Source of the DNA: Oscillospiraceae bacterium
GTDB taxonomy: Bacteria; Bacillota_A; Clostridia; Oscillospirales; JAAYXM01
Direction: 5' to 3'
NCBI GenBank assembly: GCA_017408185.1
Contig: JAFQVE010000201.1
Span: 1 to 16,937 of the forward strand
Length of the DNA stretch: 16,937 bases
Below are positions 9,489-16,320 of the stretch, in pieces. Position numbers and translations under genes: made by a program. Every line of letters begins with the position of its first letter. Position 1 is the first letter of the stretch. The notes below the pieces were generated by a model that made no database searches, was not told where the DNA came from, and worked only from the letters and a program-made list of their open reading frames with translations.

Positions 9489-10913
9489 TTAGTCTTCCTT
9501 TCCGTTCCAACAATATGTGCAGAGCTTACACGGTTCTATGCCGATGGACTCAAGAACTCCTTCGAGTGACTGAAAATCTATTGATGCAAGATGAAGCTCT
9601 TTTGCGATTGTTTCGCGAAGCTTCTTACCGCGCTCGGTCTCACCGTCGCTGTATTCTTCTATATGATTAAAGCCTTCTTCGCCCTCAAGCTCCATTATTG
9701 TTTTACGGGCGATAAGTTCCATTTCATTTGTAGCACGCGAGAAATTAAGGTACTTGCAACCATGCATAATCGGAGGGCAGGCAGAACGCATATGCACTTC
9801 CTTCGCTCCGTTATCATAAAGAAACTCAACGGTTTCACGAAGCTGAGTGCCGCGGACAACCGAATCATCAACAAACAAAAGGCTTTTATCCTGAATAAGC
9901 TCATGCACGGGAATTTGCTTCATCTTAGCAATTTTGCTGCGTTCCTTCTGCTGCGTCGGGATAAAGCTTCTTGACCATGTAGGCGTGTATTTTATGAACG
10001 CACGCGCGAAAGGTATACCACTTTCATTAGCATAGCCTATCGCATGGGGGGTTCCGGAATCCGGAACGCCTCCGACATAATCAATACCCTCAAGTTTGCC
10101 GTTTTTTCTGTCGTTGCGCGCCATAATTTCACCATTGCGGTAACGCATCATCTCAACGTTGACACCCTCGTAAGTAGAGGTCGGATAACCGTAGTAGCTC
10201 CACAAAAACGCGCACATATGCATTTCTTTTCCCGGCTCCGCAAGCTGTTCTACACCATCAAGCGTAATTTTTACAATTTCGCCGGGACCAAGCTCGCGCT
10301 CCGGAACATAGCCAAGCTTTGTATAGGCAAAGGCCTCAAATGACACGCAGAAGCCATCATCATTCTTACCTATCATAACGGGAATCCTGCCAACCTTATC
10401 ACGGGCTGCGATGATTGAACCATCATCGCAGAGGATGAGAATTGACGCGGTTCCTTCTATCTTGCTTTGTGCAAACTTAATTCCTTCAACGAAATCCTTT
10501 TTTTGATTTATAAGGGCGGCAACAAGCTCGGTGTTGTTTACTCCGCCGCTTGTCATCGCATCAAAATGGCCGCCGAAATCAAGATATTCACGTATAAGCT
10601 CATCTGCATTATTGATAAGTCCGATAATACAGACAGCGTATGTACCGAAAACCGAGCGTATGAGGAGCGGCTGGGGATCGTAATCACTTATACAGCCGAT
10701 TGCCGATGTCCCCTTCATATCCTCAAACACGTGCTCAAACTTCGTGCGAAACGGTGAATTCTGAATATTGTGAATCTCGCGCTGTAAGCCGATTTCTTCA
10801 TCATATACCGCGATGCCGCCGCGGCGAGTTCCGAGGTGCGAATGGTAGTCCGTACCGAAAAACACATCGCCAAGAGCATCGTCACGGCTTATTGCGCCGA
10901 AAAAACCACCCAT
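9489..10913 (-). CDS. purF: PurF-family amidophosphoribosyltransferase lacking the catalytic N-terminal cysteine
   Basis: The family makes phosphoribosylamine from PRPP and glutamine, the first committed step. The 474 residues have PurF architecture: an N-terminal Ntn-type glutaminase-like domain (about 1-235) and a phosphoribosyltransferase domain with the PRPP signature [14 protein letters not shown] (about 344-357) and SKYTP/IPTQQ-like segments. The N-terminus is [12 protein letters not shown], whereas active PurF exposes Cys as residue 1 (CGIFG type). An in-frame TAG lies four codons upstream, so no longer Cys-bearing form is possible. Equivalents of the glutamine-binding Arg-Tyr-Ser-Thr and Asn-Gly motifs also seem lost (GCISDYD at 73-79, GLINNADEL at 98-106). 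Probable Fe-S ligand cysteines remain: Cys234, Cys386, Cys462, Cys465, with an extra Cys468. Gene position between purC and purM supports a role in the pathway. It is probably ammonia-dependent; that is inference. Confidence 0.9.
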   Translation of the reverse strand: MGGFFGAISRDDALGDVFFGTDYHSHLGTRRGGIAVYDEEIGLQREIHNIQNSPFRTKFEHVFEDMKGTSAIGCISDYDPQPLLIRSVFGTYAVCIIGLINNADELIREYLDFGGHFDAMTSGGVNNTELVAALINQKKDFVEGIKFAQSKIEGTASILILCDDGSIIAARDKVGRIPVMIGKNDDGFCVSFEAFAYTKLGYVPERELGPGEIVKITLDGVEQLAEPGKEMHMCAFLWSYYGYPTSTYEGVNVEMMRYRNGEIMARNDRKNGKLEGIDYVGGVPDSGTPHAIGYANESGIPFARAFIKYTPTWSRSFIPTQQKERSKIAKMKQIPVHELIQDKSLLFVDDSVVRGTQLRETVEFLYDNGAKEVHMRSACPPIMHGCKYLNFSRATNEMELIARKTIMELEGEEGFNHIEEYSDGETERGKKLRETIAKELHLASIDFQSLEGVLESIGIEPCKLCTYCWNGKED

Positions 10914-10928
10914 GTGTGCCTCCTAAAC

Positions 10929-11639
10929 TTATTCGCCGAGAATGCGCTTCATCATCTCAACGTATGCATCCTCAACGTTGCCGAGGTCACGGCGGAAGCG
11001 GTCCTTATCAAGTTTCTCATGAGTTGTGCTGTCCCAGAAACGGCAGGTATCGGGAGAAATTTCATCAGCAAGAACGATTGTGCCGTCGGAAACCTTACCA
11101 AACTCAAGCTTGAAATCAACAAGGTCAACATTAAGCTTCTTAAAGAATTCCTTCATAACTGCATTGACCTTGAATGCCATATTCTTGATGGTCTCGATCT
11201 CTTCTTTTGTTGCAACGCCGAGAGCAAGCGCATGGTATTCATTGATAAGCGGATCTCCGAGATCGTCGTTCTTGTAGGAGAACTCAATCGTCGGCTCAGC
11301 AAAAACTATTCCCTCTTCAACACCGTAGCGCTTTGCAAAGGAGCCTGCGGAGATGTTTCTGATGATAACTTCAAGCGGAACGATAGATACCTTCTTAACA
11401 AGCGTTTCACGCTCGGAAAGCTCTTCTACAAAATGAGTGGGCACGCCTTCCTTCTCAAGAAGCTGCATCATAAAGTTCGTTACGCGATTGTTGATAGCAC
11501 CCTTTCCTGCAATTGTTCCCTTCTTAAGACCGTTGAAAGCCGTTGCATCGTCCTTGTAGTCAACGAGGAGAACTTCGGGGTTATCTGTTGCGTAAACCTT
11601 TTTTGCCTTTCCTTCGTAAAGCATTTCTTTCTTTTCCAT
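10929..11639 (-). CDS. purC: SAICAR synthetase (phosphoribosylaminoimidazole-succinocarboxamide synthase)
   Basis: It joins CAIR and aspartate with ATP to give SAICAR. The 236 residues are standard for the bacterial form. Motifs are the ATP loop [11 protein letters not shown] (6-16), the [19 protein letters not shown] signature (about 86-104), LVDFKLEFG (about 173-181) and the metal/substrate segment [14 protein letters not shown] (about 190-203). A strong AGGAGG site precedes the ATG, 56 bp after purE. It is the second gene of the operon, and its substrate comes from PurE. No adenylosuccinate lyase (purB), the next enzyme, is in the window. Confidence 0.97.
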   Translation of the reverse strand: MEKKEMLYEGKAKKVYATDNPEVLLVDYKDDATAFNGLKKGTIAGKGAINNRVTNFMMQLLEKEGVPTHFVEELSERETLVKKVSIVPLEVIIRNISAGSFAKRYGVEEGIVFAEPTIEFSYKNDDLGDPLINEYHALALGVATKEEIETIKNMAFKVNAVMKEFFKKLNVDLVDFKLEFGKVSDGTIVLADEISPDTCRFWDSTTHEKLDKDRFRRDLGNVEDAYVEMMKRILGE

Positions 11640-11674
11640 TTTATTTGACCTCCTGAAAATATTGGATTTTTTTA

Positions 11675-11704
11675 CTTGATTAAACCTGATTAAACTTAAT
11701 TGAA
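11675..11704. repeat. Three degenerate 10-bp tandem copies between purE and purC
   Basis: On the plus strand the copies read CTTGATTAAA, CCTGATTAAA and CTTAATTGAA. The third runs into the purE stop codon and its last two sense codons. The tract is AT-rich and is not an inverted repeat, so it does not look like a terminator. The function, if any, is unknown; slippage-derived duplication is the simplest explanation. Confidence 0.5.
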
Positions 11705-12187
11705 CTCAGCAGAAATTTTTGCGTCTTTTTCAAGGACCTTTGCCGCATCTGCACGTCTCTTCGCATCGAGCTTTGCGGCAAGCTCTCTGTCTTCAACCGC
11801 AAGAATCTGGGCAGCTAAAAGCGCGGCATTTGCACCGCCGTCCACAGCCACGGTTGCGACCGGAATGCCGGTGGGCATCTGCACGGTAGAAAGAAGAGCA
11901 TCAAGCCCGTCAAAATTTGAAGACTTACACGGAATGCCGATAACCGGGAGCGTGGTATTCGCCGCAACCGCACCCGCAAGATGAGCAGCCATCCCTGCAG
12001 CAGCAATAATTACACCAAACCCGTTATCACGAGCCGATACGGAAAATGCGCGGGCTTCCTCGGGTGTTCTGTGAGCAGAATATACATGTACCTCAAACGG
12101 AATACCGAGAGAAGACAACATATCTGTCGCTTTTTTTATAATAGGTAAGTCACTGTCGCTTCCCATTACAATGCCAACTTTTTTCAT
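11696..12187 (-). CDS. purE: AIR carboxylase / N5-CAIR mutase catalytic subunit
   Basis: PurE of class I converts N5-CAIR (made by PurK) to CAIR; class II PurE carboxylates AIR directly with CO2. The 163-residue protein shows GSDSDLP (9-15), SAHRTPEEA (37-45, with the conserved catalytic-site His39), [15 protein letters not shown] (about 62-76) and [13 protein letters not shown] (about 103-115). The AxHL arrangement looks class I-like, yet no purK is present in this otherwise nearly complete operon. It is the first gene after the riboswitch leader, with an AGGAGG site at 12197-12202, 9 bases before the ATG. Whether it needs PurK cannot be settled from the sequence here. Confidence 0.95.
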   Translation of the reverse strand: MKKVGIVMGSDSDLPIIKKATDMLSSLGIPFEVHVYSAHRTPEEARAFSVSARDNGFGVIIAAAGMAAHLAGAVAANTTLPVIGIPCKSSNFDGLDALLSTVQMPTGIPVATVAVDGGANAALLAAQILAVEDRELAAKLDAKRRADAAKVLEKDAKISAEFN

Positions 12188-12208
12188 ATGTATAAACCTC
12201 CTGAACAG

Positions 12209-12225
12209 ACAGGGATATCCCCTGT
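12209..12225 (-). other. Small hairpin between the riboswitch terminator and the purE ribosome site
   Basis: On the minus strand ACAGGG and CCCTGT flank a five-base loop (GATAT), seven bases upstream of the AGGAGG site. There is no T-run after it, so it is not an intrinsic terminator. It might stabilise the processed mRNA or be incidental. Confidence 0.4.
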
Positions 12226-12252
12226 TTATTTAGCAATAACAGCCGAAATGAC

Positions 12253-12294
12253 AAAAAAGGGCGCACCTAACTCACCGGGGAGTTAAATGTGCCC
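12253..12294 (-). terminator. Riboswitch-controlled intrinsic terminator before purE
   Basis: Read on the minus strand, GGGCACATTTAACTC pairs with GAGTTAGGTGCGCCC across a CCCGG-T loop (one A-C mismatch and two G-U pairs), followed at once by six T. The 5' arm begins with the GGGCA that is also the conserved 3' end of the ZTP aptamer. Terminator formation and ligand-bound aptamer should therefore exclude each other. This gives the expected genetic ON switch for ZMP/ZTP. The structure was derived by hand pairing. Confidence 0.9.
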
Positions 12295-12380
12295 AGACGG
12301 TCGGCAATCACGGGGAAACTCTCCCCCGAAAATTCTCTGCTTCCTGTGGTGCTCCACAAATCCGTCAGTTACAGAGAACT
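12289..12380 (-). promoter_or_regulatory. ZTP/ZMP riboswitch aptamer (pfl motif) controlling the pur operon
   Basis: The aptamer senses the purine intermediate ZMP (AICAR) or ZTP, which rises when 10-formyl-THF is limiting. On the minus strand P1 pairs TTCTCTG (12372-12378) with CAGAGAA (12333-12339). P1 encloses an AACTGACGGA internal-loop segment and the hairpin GTGG-AGCA-CCAC followed by AGGAAGC. A variable linker hairpin (CGGGG...CCCCG) comes next. The conserved downstream element GCCGACCGTCTGGGCAC (12289-12305) can supply the CCG that pairs with the CGG of the internal loop as the pseudoknot. The leader lies between a strong promoter and purE and overlaps the terminator. Identification is from the remembered pfl consensus; a covariance-model search would confirm it. 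Confidence 0.9.
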
Positions 12381-12399
12381 ATATAAAATTATCGAGATA

Positions 12400-12429
12400 A
12401 TTATAGCACATACATCGCATCAATGTCAA
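12400..12429 (-). promoter_or_regulatory. Promoter of the purine operon
   Basis: The minus strand carries a perfect -35 TTGACA (12424-12429) and a perfect -10 TATAAT (12400-12405) with an 18-bp spacer; a TG one base before the -10 makes it extended. The transcript should start near 12393, just upstream of the P1 helix of the riboswitch. A strong constitutive promoter fits control by termination rather than by a repressor. No PurBox-like repeat was recognised nearby. Confidence 0.88.
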
Positions 12430-12524
12430 GGTTTGAACCTACTGTTTTTTTATTTCATCCGCCTCCTTCCCGTAGATCTTTTTTCTTTTGATTTTTATAC
12501 ATAAAAAATTAATAATAAATCCTG

Positions 12525-12553
12525 TTGCATTTATCGACATTTGACGTTATAAT
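12525..12553 (+). promoter_or_regulatory. Promoter of the AEC permease cluster
   Basis: TTGCAT (12525-12530) and TATAAT (12548-12553) are separated by 17 bp, a good sigma-A arrangement. Transcription would start near 12560. That leaves only about 8 bases before the ATG at 12568 but about 40 before the TTG at 12601, which supports the later start. It diverges from the pur promoter about 100 bp away. Confidence 0.7.
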
Positions 12554-12600
12554 ATATAAGTGTTTTTATGTTCAAAATTAAAACAAGCGAGGGGATTTTC

Positions 12601-13542
12601 TTGCAAAATTTTCTTTTTTCGGTAAACGCGGTTCTTCCGCTTTTTATTCTCATTACTTTGGGATGGTTTCTCACCCGCCTGAAGGTCTGGAACGGTGAAT
12701 TTTTAAAAACCGCCAACGGAATTTCGTTCAACGTTCTTATCCCGACGATGCTTTTCTACAATATATATACATCCGATTTCCGCTCCGTTTTCGATGCGAA
12801 GCTTCTTGCGTTTGTTCTTTGTGCGGTTGCGATTGTTGTCGGAATTGCATTCGTTGTTGTTCCCATACTCACCCATGACAGAGCGCGCCAGGGAGTTATA
12901 ATCCAGGCGCTTTTCCGGGGAAATTTCGCTCTGCTCGGTCTTCCGCTTTGTCAGGCGCTTGCAGGAGATGCCGGTGCACAGACAGCTTCTGTTTTTCTCG
13001 CTTTTCTTATTCCCGCTTTTAACGTACTCGCAACGGTTGTTCTCAGCGTTTACAGCAATGACAAGGTTGACTCCCCTGCTCAGATTATAAAAAAGATACT
13101 GAAAAACCCTCTCATCATCGGTTGTGTTCTCGGGCTTATTTTTTCAATATTCAAAATCCCGCTTCCCGAAATTGTCCTGAAGCCGGTTCGCGATCTGAAA
13201 AGCGTGGCAACCCCGTTTGCGCTTCTTGTTCTCGGCGGCGATTTCAAGTTTAAAAGCTTTGTTTCAAACTTGAAATATGTGCTCTCCACAGGTCTTGTGC
13301 GTTGTATCGCAATTCCGGCGCTTGCAATATTTGCCGCATACCTTTTAGGGTTCCGCGGAATTCACATCGCCCTTATTATAAGCACCTTCGGCACCCCTGT
13401 TGCAGTTTCAAGCACTGCAATGACATATAAAATGAACGGAGATTACGACCTTGCGTGTCAGCTGGTTGTCTTTACCACCCTGTTCTCTGCAATTTCGATA
13501 ACTATGCTTGCGTTTGTTACAAAAACGCTCGGCATTTTATAA
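12601..13542 (+). CDS. AEC-family (auxin efflux carrier-like) membrane transporter
   Basis: This is a predicted inner-membrane secondary transporter of the AEC family; bacterial members export or take up small carboxylates such as malate or malonate, and the substrate here is unknown. About ten hydrophobic segments are visible, starting with FSVNAVLPLFILITLGWFL and including the typical NGISFNVLIPTMLFYNIY and RGNFALLGLPLCQAL segments. The C-terminal half has the family-like STFGTPVAVSSTAMTYKMN segment followed by a final hydrophobic helix. I chose TTG at 12601 (313 residues) because GAGGGG lies six bases upstream. An in-frame ATG at 12568 (324 residues) has no ribosome site and lies almost on the predicted transcript start. 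It heads a plus-strand cluster of four genes. Confidence 0.85.
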   Translation: MQNFLFSVNAVLPLFILITLGWFLTRLKVWNGEFLKTANGISFNVLIPTMLFYNIYTSDFRSVFDAKLLAFVLCAVAIVVGIAFVVVPILTHDRARQGVIIQALFRGNFALLGLPLCQALAGDAGAQTASVFLAFLIPAFNVLATVVLSVYSNDKVDSPAQIIKKILKNPLIIGCVLGLIFSIFKIPLPEIVLKPVRDLKSVATPFALLVLGGDFKFKSFVSNLKYVLSTGLVRCIAIPALAIFAAYLLGFRGIHIALIISTFGTPVAVSSTAMTYKMNGDYDLACQLVVFTTLFSAISITMLAFVTKTLGIL

Positions 13543-13571
13543 ATCTATAATAAACACGGAGGAATATACCA

Positions 13572-14396
13572 ATGAAGTTCAGAATTACTGCTACACTCTG
13601 CCTTGTCTGTATGATTTTCACGCTTTGCTCCTGCACAAGTGAACCGGAGGCTCTGTCGGGAGTTGCCCCATCATCGGTTGACGTTACCCCCACTCCGATT
13701 GCATCGGAAGGCGAATTTATGTATGACAGCCAGTTATCTCTCGCGGACTCCTTCAATCAGATGAACACGCTTCGCATTTCCGTGTGCGATGATATGTATT
13801 CTGCAGTTGTCGGATTTTCCGACGATTCAGCGTGGGTTCCGATTGCCGCAAGCAAATATGCGCTCGGAAGCGAGGAATTCCTTGCCGCATCCTATGTTAT
13901 GGAGATGGAGCCGAGCATAACAGCCAAAAAGCTTATGCGCGAGGCCGGATTTAAGAACATTGAAATCTCACCGCTTGACCTTGAGAACACTTGGAAAATA
14001 ACAGCAAACAAAGAGGAAAACGGAGCCGTTAACGAATACGAATACACAGTAATGTACGGTTCACAGTCTGACTCATACCGTTTCACTCTTTCGATAAACG
14101 GCGAGCCTGATATGATGCTTGCATCACGCCGAATCACCGGCGGTTATGCCGTTCAGGTGTGGGTTCCGGACGGTGAATACCACATTCTTGTTCAGGATAT
14201 TCAGGAAGGCCGCTTCGGATATATTCCCAAGCAGCGCGATGCCGAGATTGATTTCCCCGAAAATGACATATACTACGACGACACTCTTGTGACAAACTCG
14301 TTCACCACAGAGGGTGCAGAATATACCTTCCTTCTTGCAAACAACATTCTCTATATTGCCAAAGACGGTTCTAACTACGCCATACCGTTGTCATAA
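13572..14396 (+). CDS. Predicted lipoprotein of unknown function
   Basis: The 274-residue protein starts with a lipoprotein signal: Lys2/Arg4, a hydrophobic stretch (about 5-19) and a lipobox-like Leu-Cys-Ser-Cys, giving Cys21 as the lipidated residue. A short Ser/Pro/Thr-rich linker follows (about 23-45), then a soluble domain rich in Asp, Glu and aromatic residues with beta-like segments (for example about 170-200, containing TLSINGEPD and GGYAVQVWVPDG). It should be anchored on the outer face of the cytoplasmic membrane. I do not recognise a domain. A GGAGGA site precedes the ATG, 29 bp after the permease stop, and the next gene starts 18 bp after it, so the genes are probably co-transcribed. 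No function is proposed. Confidence 0.75.
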   Translation: MKFRITATLCLVCMIFTLCSCTSEPEALSGVAPSSVDVTPTPIASEGEFMYDSQLSLADSFNQMNTLRISVCDDMYSAVVGFSDDSAWVPIAASKYALGSEEFLAASYVMEMEPSITAKKLMREAGFKNIEISPLDLENTWKITANKEENGAVNEYEYTVMYGSQSDSYRFTLSINGEPDMMLASRRITGGYAVQVWVPDGEYHILVQDIQEGRFGYIPKQRDAEIDFPENDIYYDDTLVTNSFTTEGAEYTFLLANNILYIAKDGSNYAIPLS

Positions 14397-14414
14397 AGTC
14401 GGAGGTTTACGGTT

Positions 14415-15248
14415 ATGTTAAGAATAGGCTGCCATCTTTCATCTTCCAAAGGCTATCTTGCAATGGCGAAGACTGCAAAATCAATAGGCGCAAACACGTT
14501 TCAGTTTTTCACGAGAAACCCGCGCGGCGGTGCTGCAAAGCCCATTGATCCCAAGGATATTGCGGCGTTTCTTGAGTATTCTGAAGAAAACGACATTTCG
14601 CATATTCTGGCACACGCGCCCTACACTCTCAATGCCGCGGCAAAGGACGAGAGAATCCGCGAATTTGCTCTTATGACAATGCGCGATGATATGGAGCGCC
14701 TTGAGCATACGCCCGGAAGCATGTATAACTTTCACCCCGGCTCTCACGTCGGTCAGGGAACCCCGCGCGGAATCGAGCTTATCGTATCGCTTCTCGACGA
14801 AATAATCACGCCTTCTCAAAGCACAACGGTTCTTCTTGAAACCATGGCAGGAAAAGGCAGCGAGGTCGGCGGGAAGTTTGAGGAAATAGCCGAAATAATT
14901 TCGCGGGCGAAAAATCCCGGCAAGCTCGGCGTTTGCATGGACACCTGCCATATTTTTGACGGCGGTTATGATATCAAAGAAAGCCTTGACGCTGTTCTTG
15001 ATGAGTTTGACCGGGTCATTGGTATCGACAAGCTTTATGCCGTTCATTTGAACGACAGTCTGCACGGATATGAAAGCCACAAGGACCGCCACGCAAAAAT
15101 CGGCGAAGGCTTTTTGGGAACAGAAACCTTCCGCGCAGTTATCAACCACCCGAAGCTCCGCTCTCTCCCCTTTTTCCTTGAAACCCCGAACGAGCTTGAC
15201 GGCTATCAGGCGGAAATTGCGCTGCTTAAAAGCCTTTACACAGAGTAA
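14415..15248 (+). CDS. nfo: Endonuclease IV (deoxyribonuclease IV, AP endonuclease)
   Basis: It cuts DNA 5' of abasic sites in base excision repair and can remove blocked 3' ends. The 277 residues match the usual length of a TIM-barrel, three-zinc enzyme. All metal ligands expected for the family can be seen: His67 (AHAPYT), His107 (FHPGSH), Glu142 (LLETMAG), Asp176 and His179 ([12 protein letters not shown]), His211 (HLNDS), Asp224 and His226 (DRHAKIGEG) and Glu256 (LETPN). A GGAGG site lies before the ATG, 18 bp after the lipoprotein gene. The neighbours do not point to a shared DNA-repair role. A long antisense frame over this gene and yfcE is an artefact of codon bias. Confidence 0.97.
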   Translation: MLRIGCHLSSSKGYLAMAKTAKSIGANTFQFFTRNPRGGAAKPIDPKDIAAFLEYSEENDISHILAHAPYTLNAAAKDERIREFALMTMRDDMERLEHTPGSMYNFHPGSHVGQGTPRGIELIVSLLDEIITPSQSTTVLLETMAGKGSEVGGKFEEIAEIISRAKNPGKLGVCMDTCHIFDGGYDIKESLDAVLDEFDRVIGIDKLYAVHLNDSLHGYESHKDRHAKIGEGFLGTETFRAVINHPKLRSLPFFLETPNELDGYQAEIALLKSLYTE

Positions 15249-15275
15249 GCAGTTGCTTAAGGAGGACACTTTCTG

Positions 15276-15821
15276 ATGAAATGGATAATTGCATCTGATA
15301 TTCACGGCTCTGCCGAGTTTTGCAAAAAGCTTCTTGAAGCATACAATCGTGAGGGCGCCGAGCGGCTTCTCATTCTCGGAGATGTTCTTTATCACGGACC
15401 GAGAAACAATCTCCCGGGCGAATATAATCCCAAAGAGGTTATCTCTATGCTGAACCCCATGAAGGATCGCCTCCTCTGCGTGCGCGGAAATTGCGATACC
15501 GAGGTTGACCAGATGGTTCTTGATTTCCCGATAATGGCGGATTATGCAATTCTTACAGCCGGAGACCGGATGATCTATGCAACGCACGGACACAAATTCA
15601 ACACATCAAACATTCCGCCTATGAAGCGCGGCGATGTACTTCTGCACGGACACACGCATATTCCGAAATGCGAAGAGTTCGGAGACGGACTGCTCTACTG
15701 CAACCCCGGTTCCGTATCTATCCCGAAGGACGGCTCCGAGCACAGCTATATGACGCTTGACGGAAACGTTCTTGAATGGAAAAGCCTTGACGGCAAGGTA
15801 TATATGACGTATACGCTGTAA
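15276..15821 (+). CDS. yfcE: YfcE/MJ0936-type metallophosphoesterase
   Basis: This is a small (181-residue) calcineurin-like phosphodiesterase; E. coli YfcE hydrolyses phosphodiester model substrates and its physiological substrate is unclear. The five metal motifs are present in order: ASDIHG (Asp8, His10), LGDVLYHGPR (Asp36), RGNCD (Asn72, Asp74), THGH (His104-His106) and HGHTH (His125-His128). The NPGSVSIPKDG segment near the C-terminus is typical of the YfcE subgroup. An AAGGAGG site lies about ten bases before the ATG, 27 bp after nfo. Two hairpins follow the stop, so it is probably the last gene of the plus-strand cluster. Confidence 0.93.
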   Translation: MKWIIASDIHGSAEFCKKLLEAYNREGAERLLILGDVLYHGPRNNLPGEYNPKEVISMLNPMKDRLLCVRGNCDTEVDQMVLDFPIMADYAILTAGDRMIYATHGHKFNTSNIPPMKRGDVLLHGHTHIPKCEEFGDGLLYCNPGSVSIPKDGSEHSYMTLDGNVLEWKSLDGKVYMTYTL

Positions 15822-15831
15822 AGAAGAAGAT

Positions 15832-15856
15832 AAGCGGTCGCATTTTGCAACCGCTT
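15832..15856 (+). terminator. Hairpin after yfcE without a T-run
   Basis: AAGCGGT-C-GC pairs with GC-A-ACCGCTT around an ATTTT loop, with one C-A mismatch. The usual T-run is missing; instead the sequence turns directly into CAGACTGTCGAAAAAG, which resembles an insertion sequence end. It may be the original yfcE terminator separated from its T tract. The assignment is tentative. Confidence 0.45.
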
Positions 15857-15866
15857 CAGACTGTCG

Positions 15867-15894
15867 AAAAAGTCCGGCAAAAACTGGGCTTTTT
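15867..15894 (+). terminator. Intrinsic terminator downstream of yfcE, upstream of the transposase remnant
   Basis: AAAAAGTCC pairs with GGGCTTTTT across a ten-base loop (one G-U pair), and the 3' arm itself ends in five T. It can stop transcription coming from yfcE. It may belong to the left end of the degraded insertion sequence, as such elements often carry a terminator that blocks read-through into the transposase. Confidence 0.55.
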
Positions 15895-15930
15895 CTTGGT
15901 TTTATGGTATAATAGTATAGGTGATGAAAG

Positions 15931-16071
15931 ATGATGCAGAAAAGCTACGAAAACAGATATCAAGTTGAAATGATAAGTATAGAGGACTTGGTTCCGCAAG
16001 AGCATTTGTTAAGACAAATAAGTGGAGCGGTAGATTTTTATAAAGCTTTTTACAGATGTAAAAGACGGTAA
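15931..16071 (+). pseudogene. N-terminal remnant of an IS1182-family-like transposase
   Basis: The frame encodes 46 residues, MMQKSYENRYQVEMISIEDL followed by VPQEHLLRQISGAVDFYKAF, then a short tail and a stop. The stretch V-E-M-I-S-I-E-D-L-V-P-x-x-H-L-L-R-x-I-x-x-A-V-D-F is the characteristic start of IS1182-type transposases (about 450-500 residues when intact), so most of the gene is gone. A TATAAT box lies at 15908-15913. An overlapping frame (+1) stays open from 16034 to a stop at 16157-16159 and reads as a lysine-rich tail, possibly a second fragment of the same gene; I could not identify it. No right-hand inverted repeat was found. Confidence 0.6.
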
Positions 16072-16117
16072 AAAACGAATATTAAGCAACGAATTGAGAA
16101 AAGCTAACAATAAAGAG

Positions 16118-16147
16118 AAAAAAGACAAGCATAAGCTTGTCTTTTTT
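16118..16147. terminator. Perfect bidirectional hairpin terminator
   Basis: AAAAAAGACAAGC (16118-16130) pairs perfectly over 13 bp with GCTTGTCTTTTTT (16135-16147) around an ATAA loop. There is a T-run in each direction, so it can end transcription from the plus side (transposase remnant) and from the minus side (read-through past the tRNA). Confidence 0.8.
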
Positions 16148-16166
16148 AATAAACAGTAAAAAGAGA

Positions 16167-16193
16167 GCAAAAAGCCGTCACAATTGTGACGGC
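16167..16193 (-). terminator. Terminator of the tRNA-Pro transcript
   Basis: The palindrome AGCCGTCAC-AATT-GTGACGGCT (16172-16193) is followed on the minus strand by TTTTG, eight bases after the tRNA 3' CCA. Position and form fit an intrinsic terminator for the tRNA gene. Confidence 0.8.
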
Positions 16194-16200
16194 TCTGAGA

Positions 16201-16277
16201 TGGTCCGAGTGACAGGAGTCGAACCTGCGGCCTCTTGAACCCCATTCAAGCGCGCTACCAAGCTGCGCTACACCCGG
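16201..16277 (-). tRNA. tRNA-Pro (anticodon GGG)
   Basis: The minus strand folds into a full 77-nt cloverleaf including the encoded 3' CCA. The acceptor CCGGGTG pairs with CACTCGG, with discriminator A. The D arm is GCGC-AGCTTGGTA-GCGC, and the anticodon arm is CTTGA-ATGGGGT-TCAAG, which places GGG at 34-36. The T arm is GCAGG-TTCGACT-CCTGT. GGG reads CCC and CCU proline codons. It stands alone with its own promoter and terminator, beside a degraded insertion sequence. Confidence 0.97.
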
Positions 16278-16291
16278 ATTTCAACTTTGTT

Positions 16292-16320
16292 ATTATAACA
16301 TACATTAGCAAAAGTTTCAA
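16292..16320 (-). promoter_or_regulatory. Promoter of the tRNA-Pro gene
   Basis: The minus strand has TTGAAA (16315-16320) and a perfect TATAAT (16292-16297) with a 17-bp spacer. The start of transcription would fall about 7-10 bases before the mature tRNA 5' end, giving a short leader for RNase P. Confidence 0.8.

Noticed and set aside
8446..9513. Longer purM start at 9513
   Set aside because: It would overlap purF by 25 bp, adds nine atypical residues and lacks a good ribosome site; the ATG at 9486 has AAGGAAG upstream.
12430..12524. Possible extra regulatory or RNA element between the divergent promoters
   Set aside because: The stretch is AT-rich with T-runs but I could find no convincing hairpin, operator repeat or reading frame.
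14481..15593. Long antisense open frame (370 codons) over nfo and yfcE on the minus strand
   Set aside because: It lies opposite two genes with complete catalytic motifs, its translation has no recognisable domain, and it has no clear ribosome site. Codon bias of the sense genes explains it.
16034..16159. Lysine-rich open frame after the transposase remnant as a separate small gene
   Set aside because: It has no start codon with a ribosome site, its end is formed by the perfect terminator hairpin, and it is better read as part of the degraded element or as chance.
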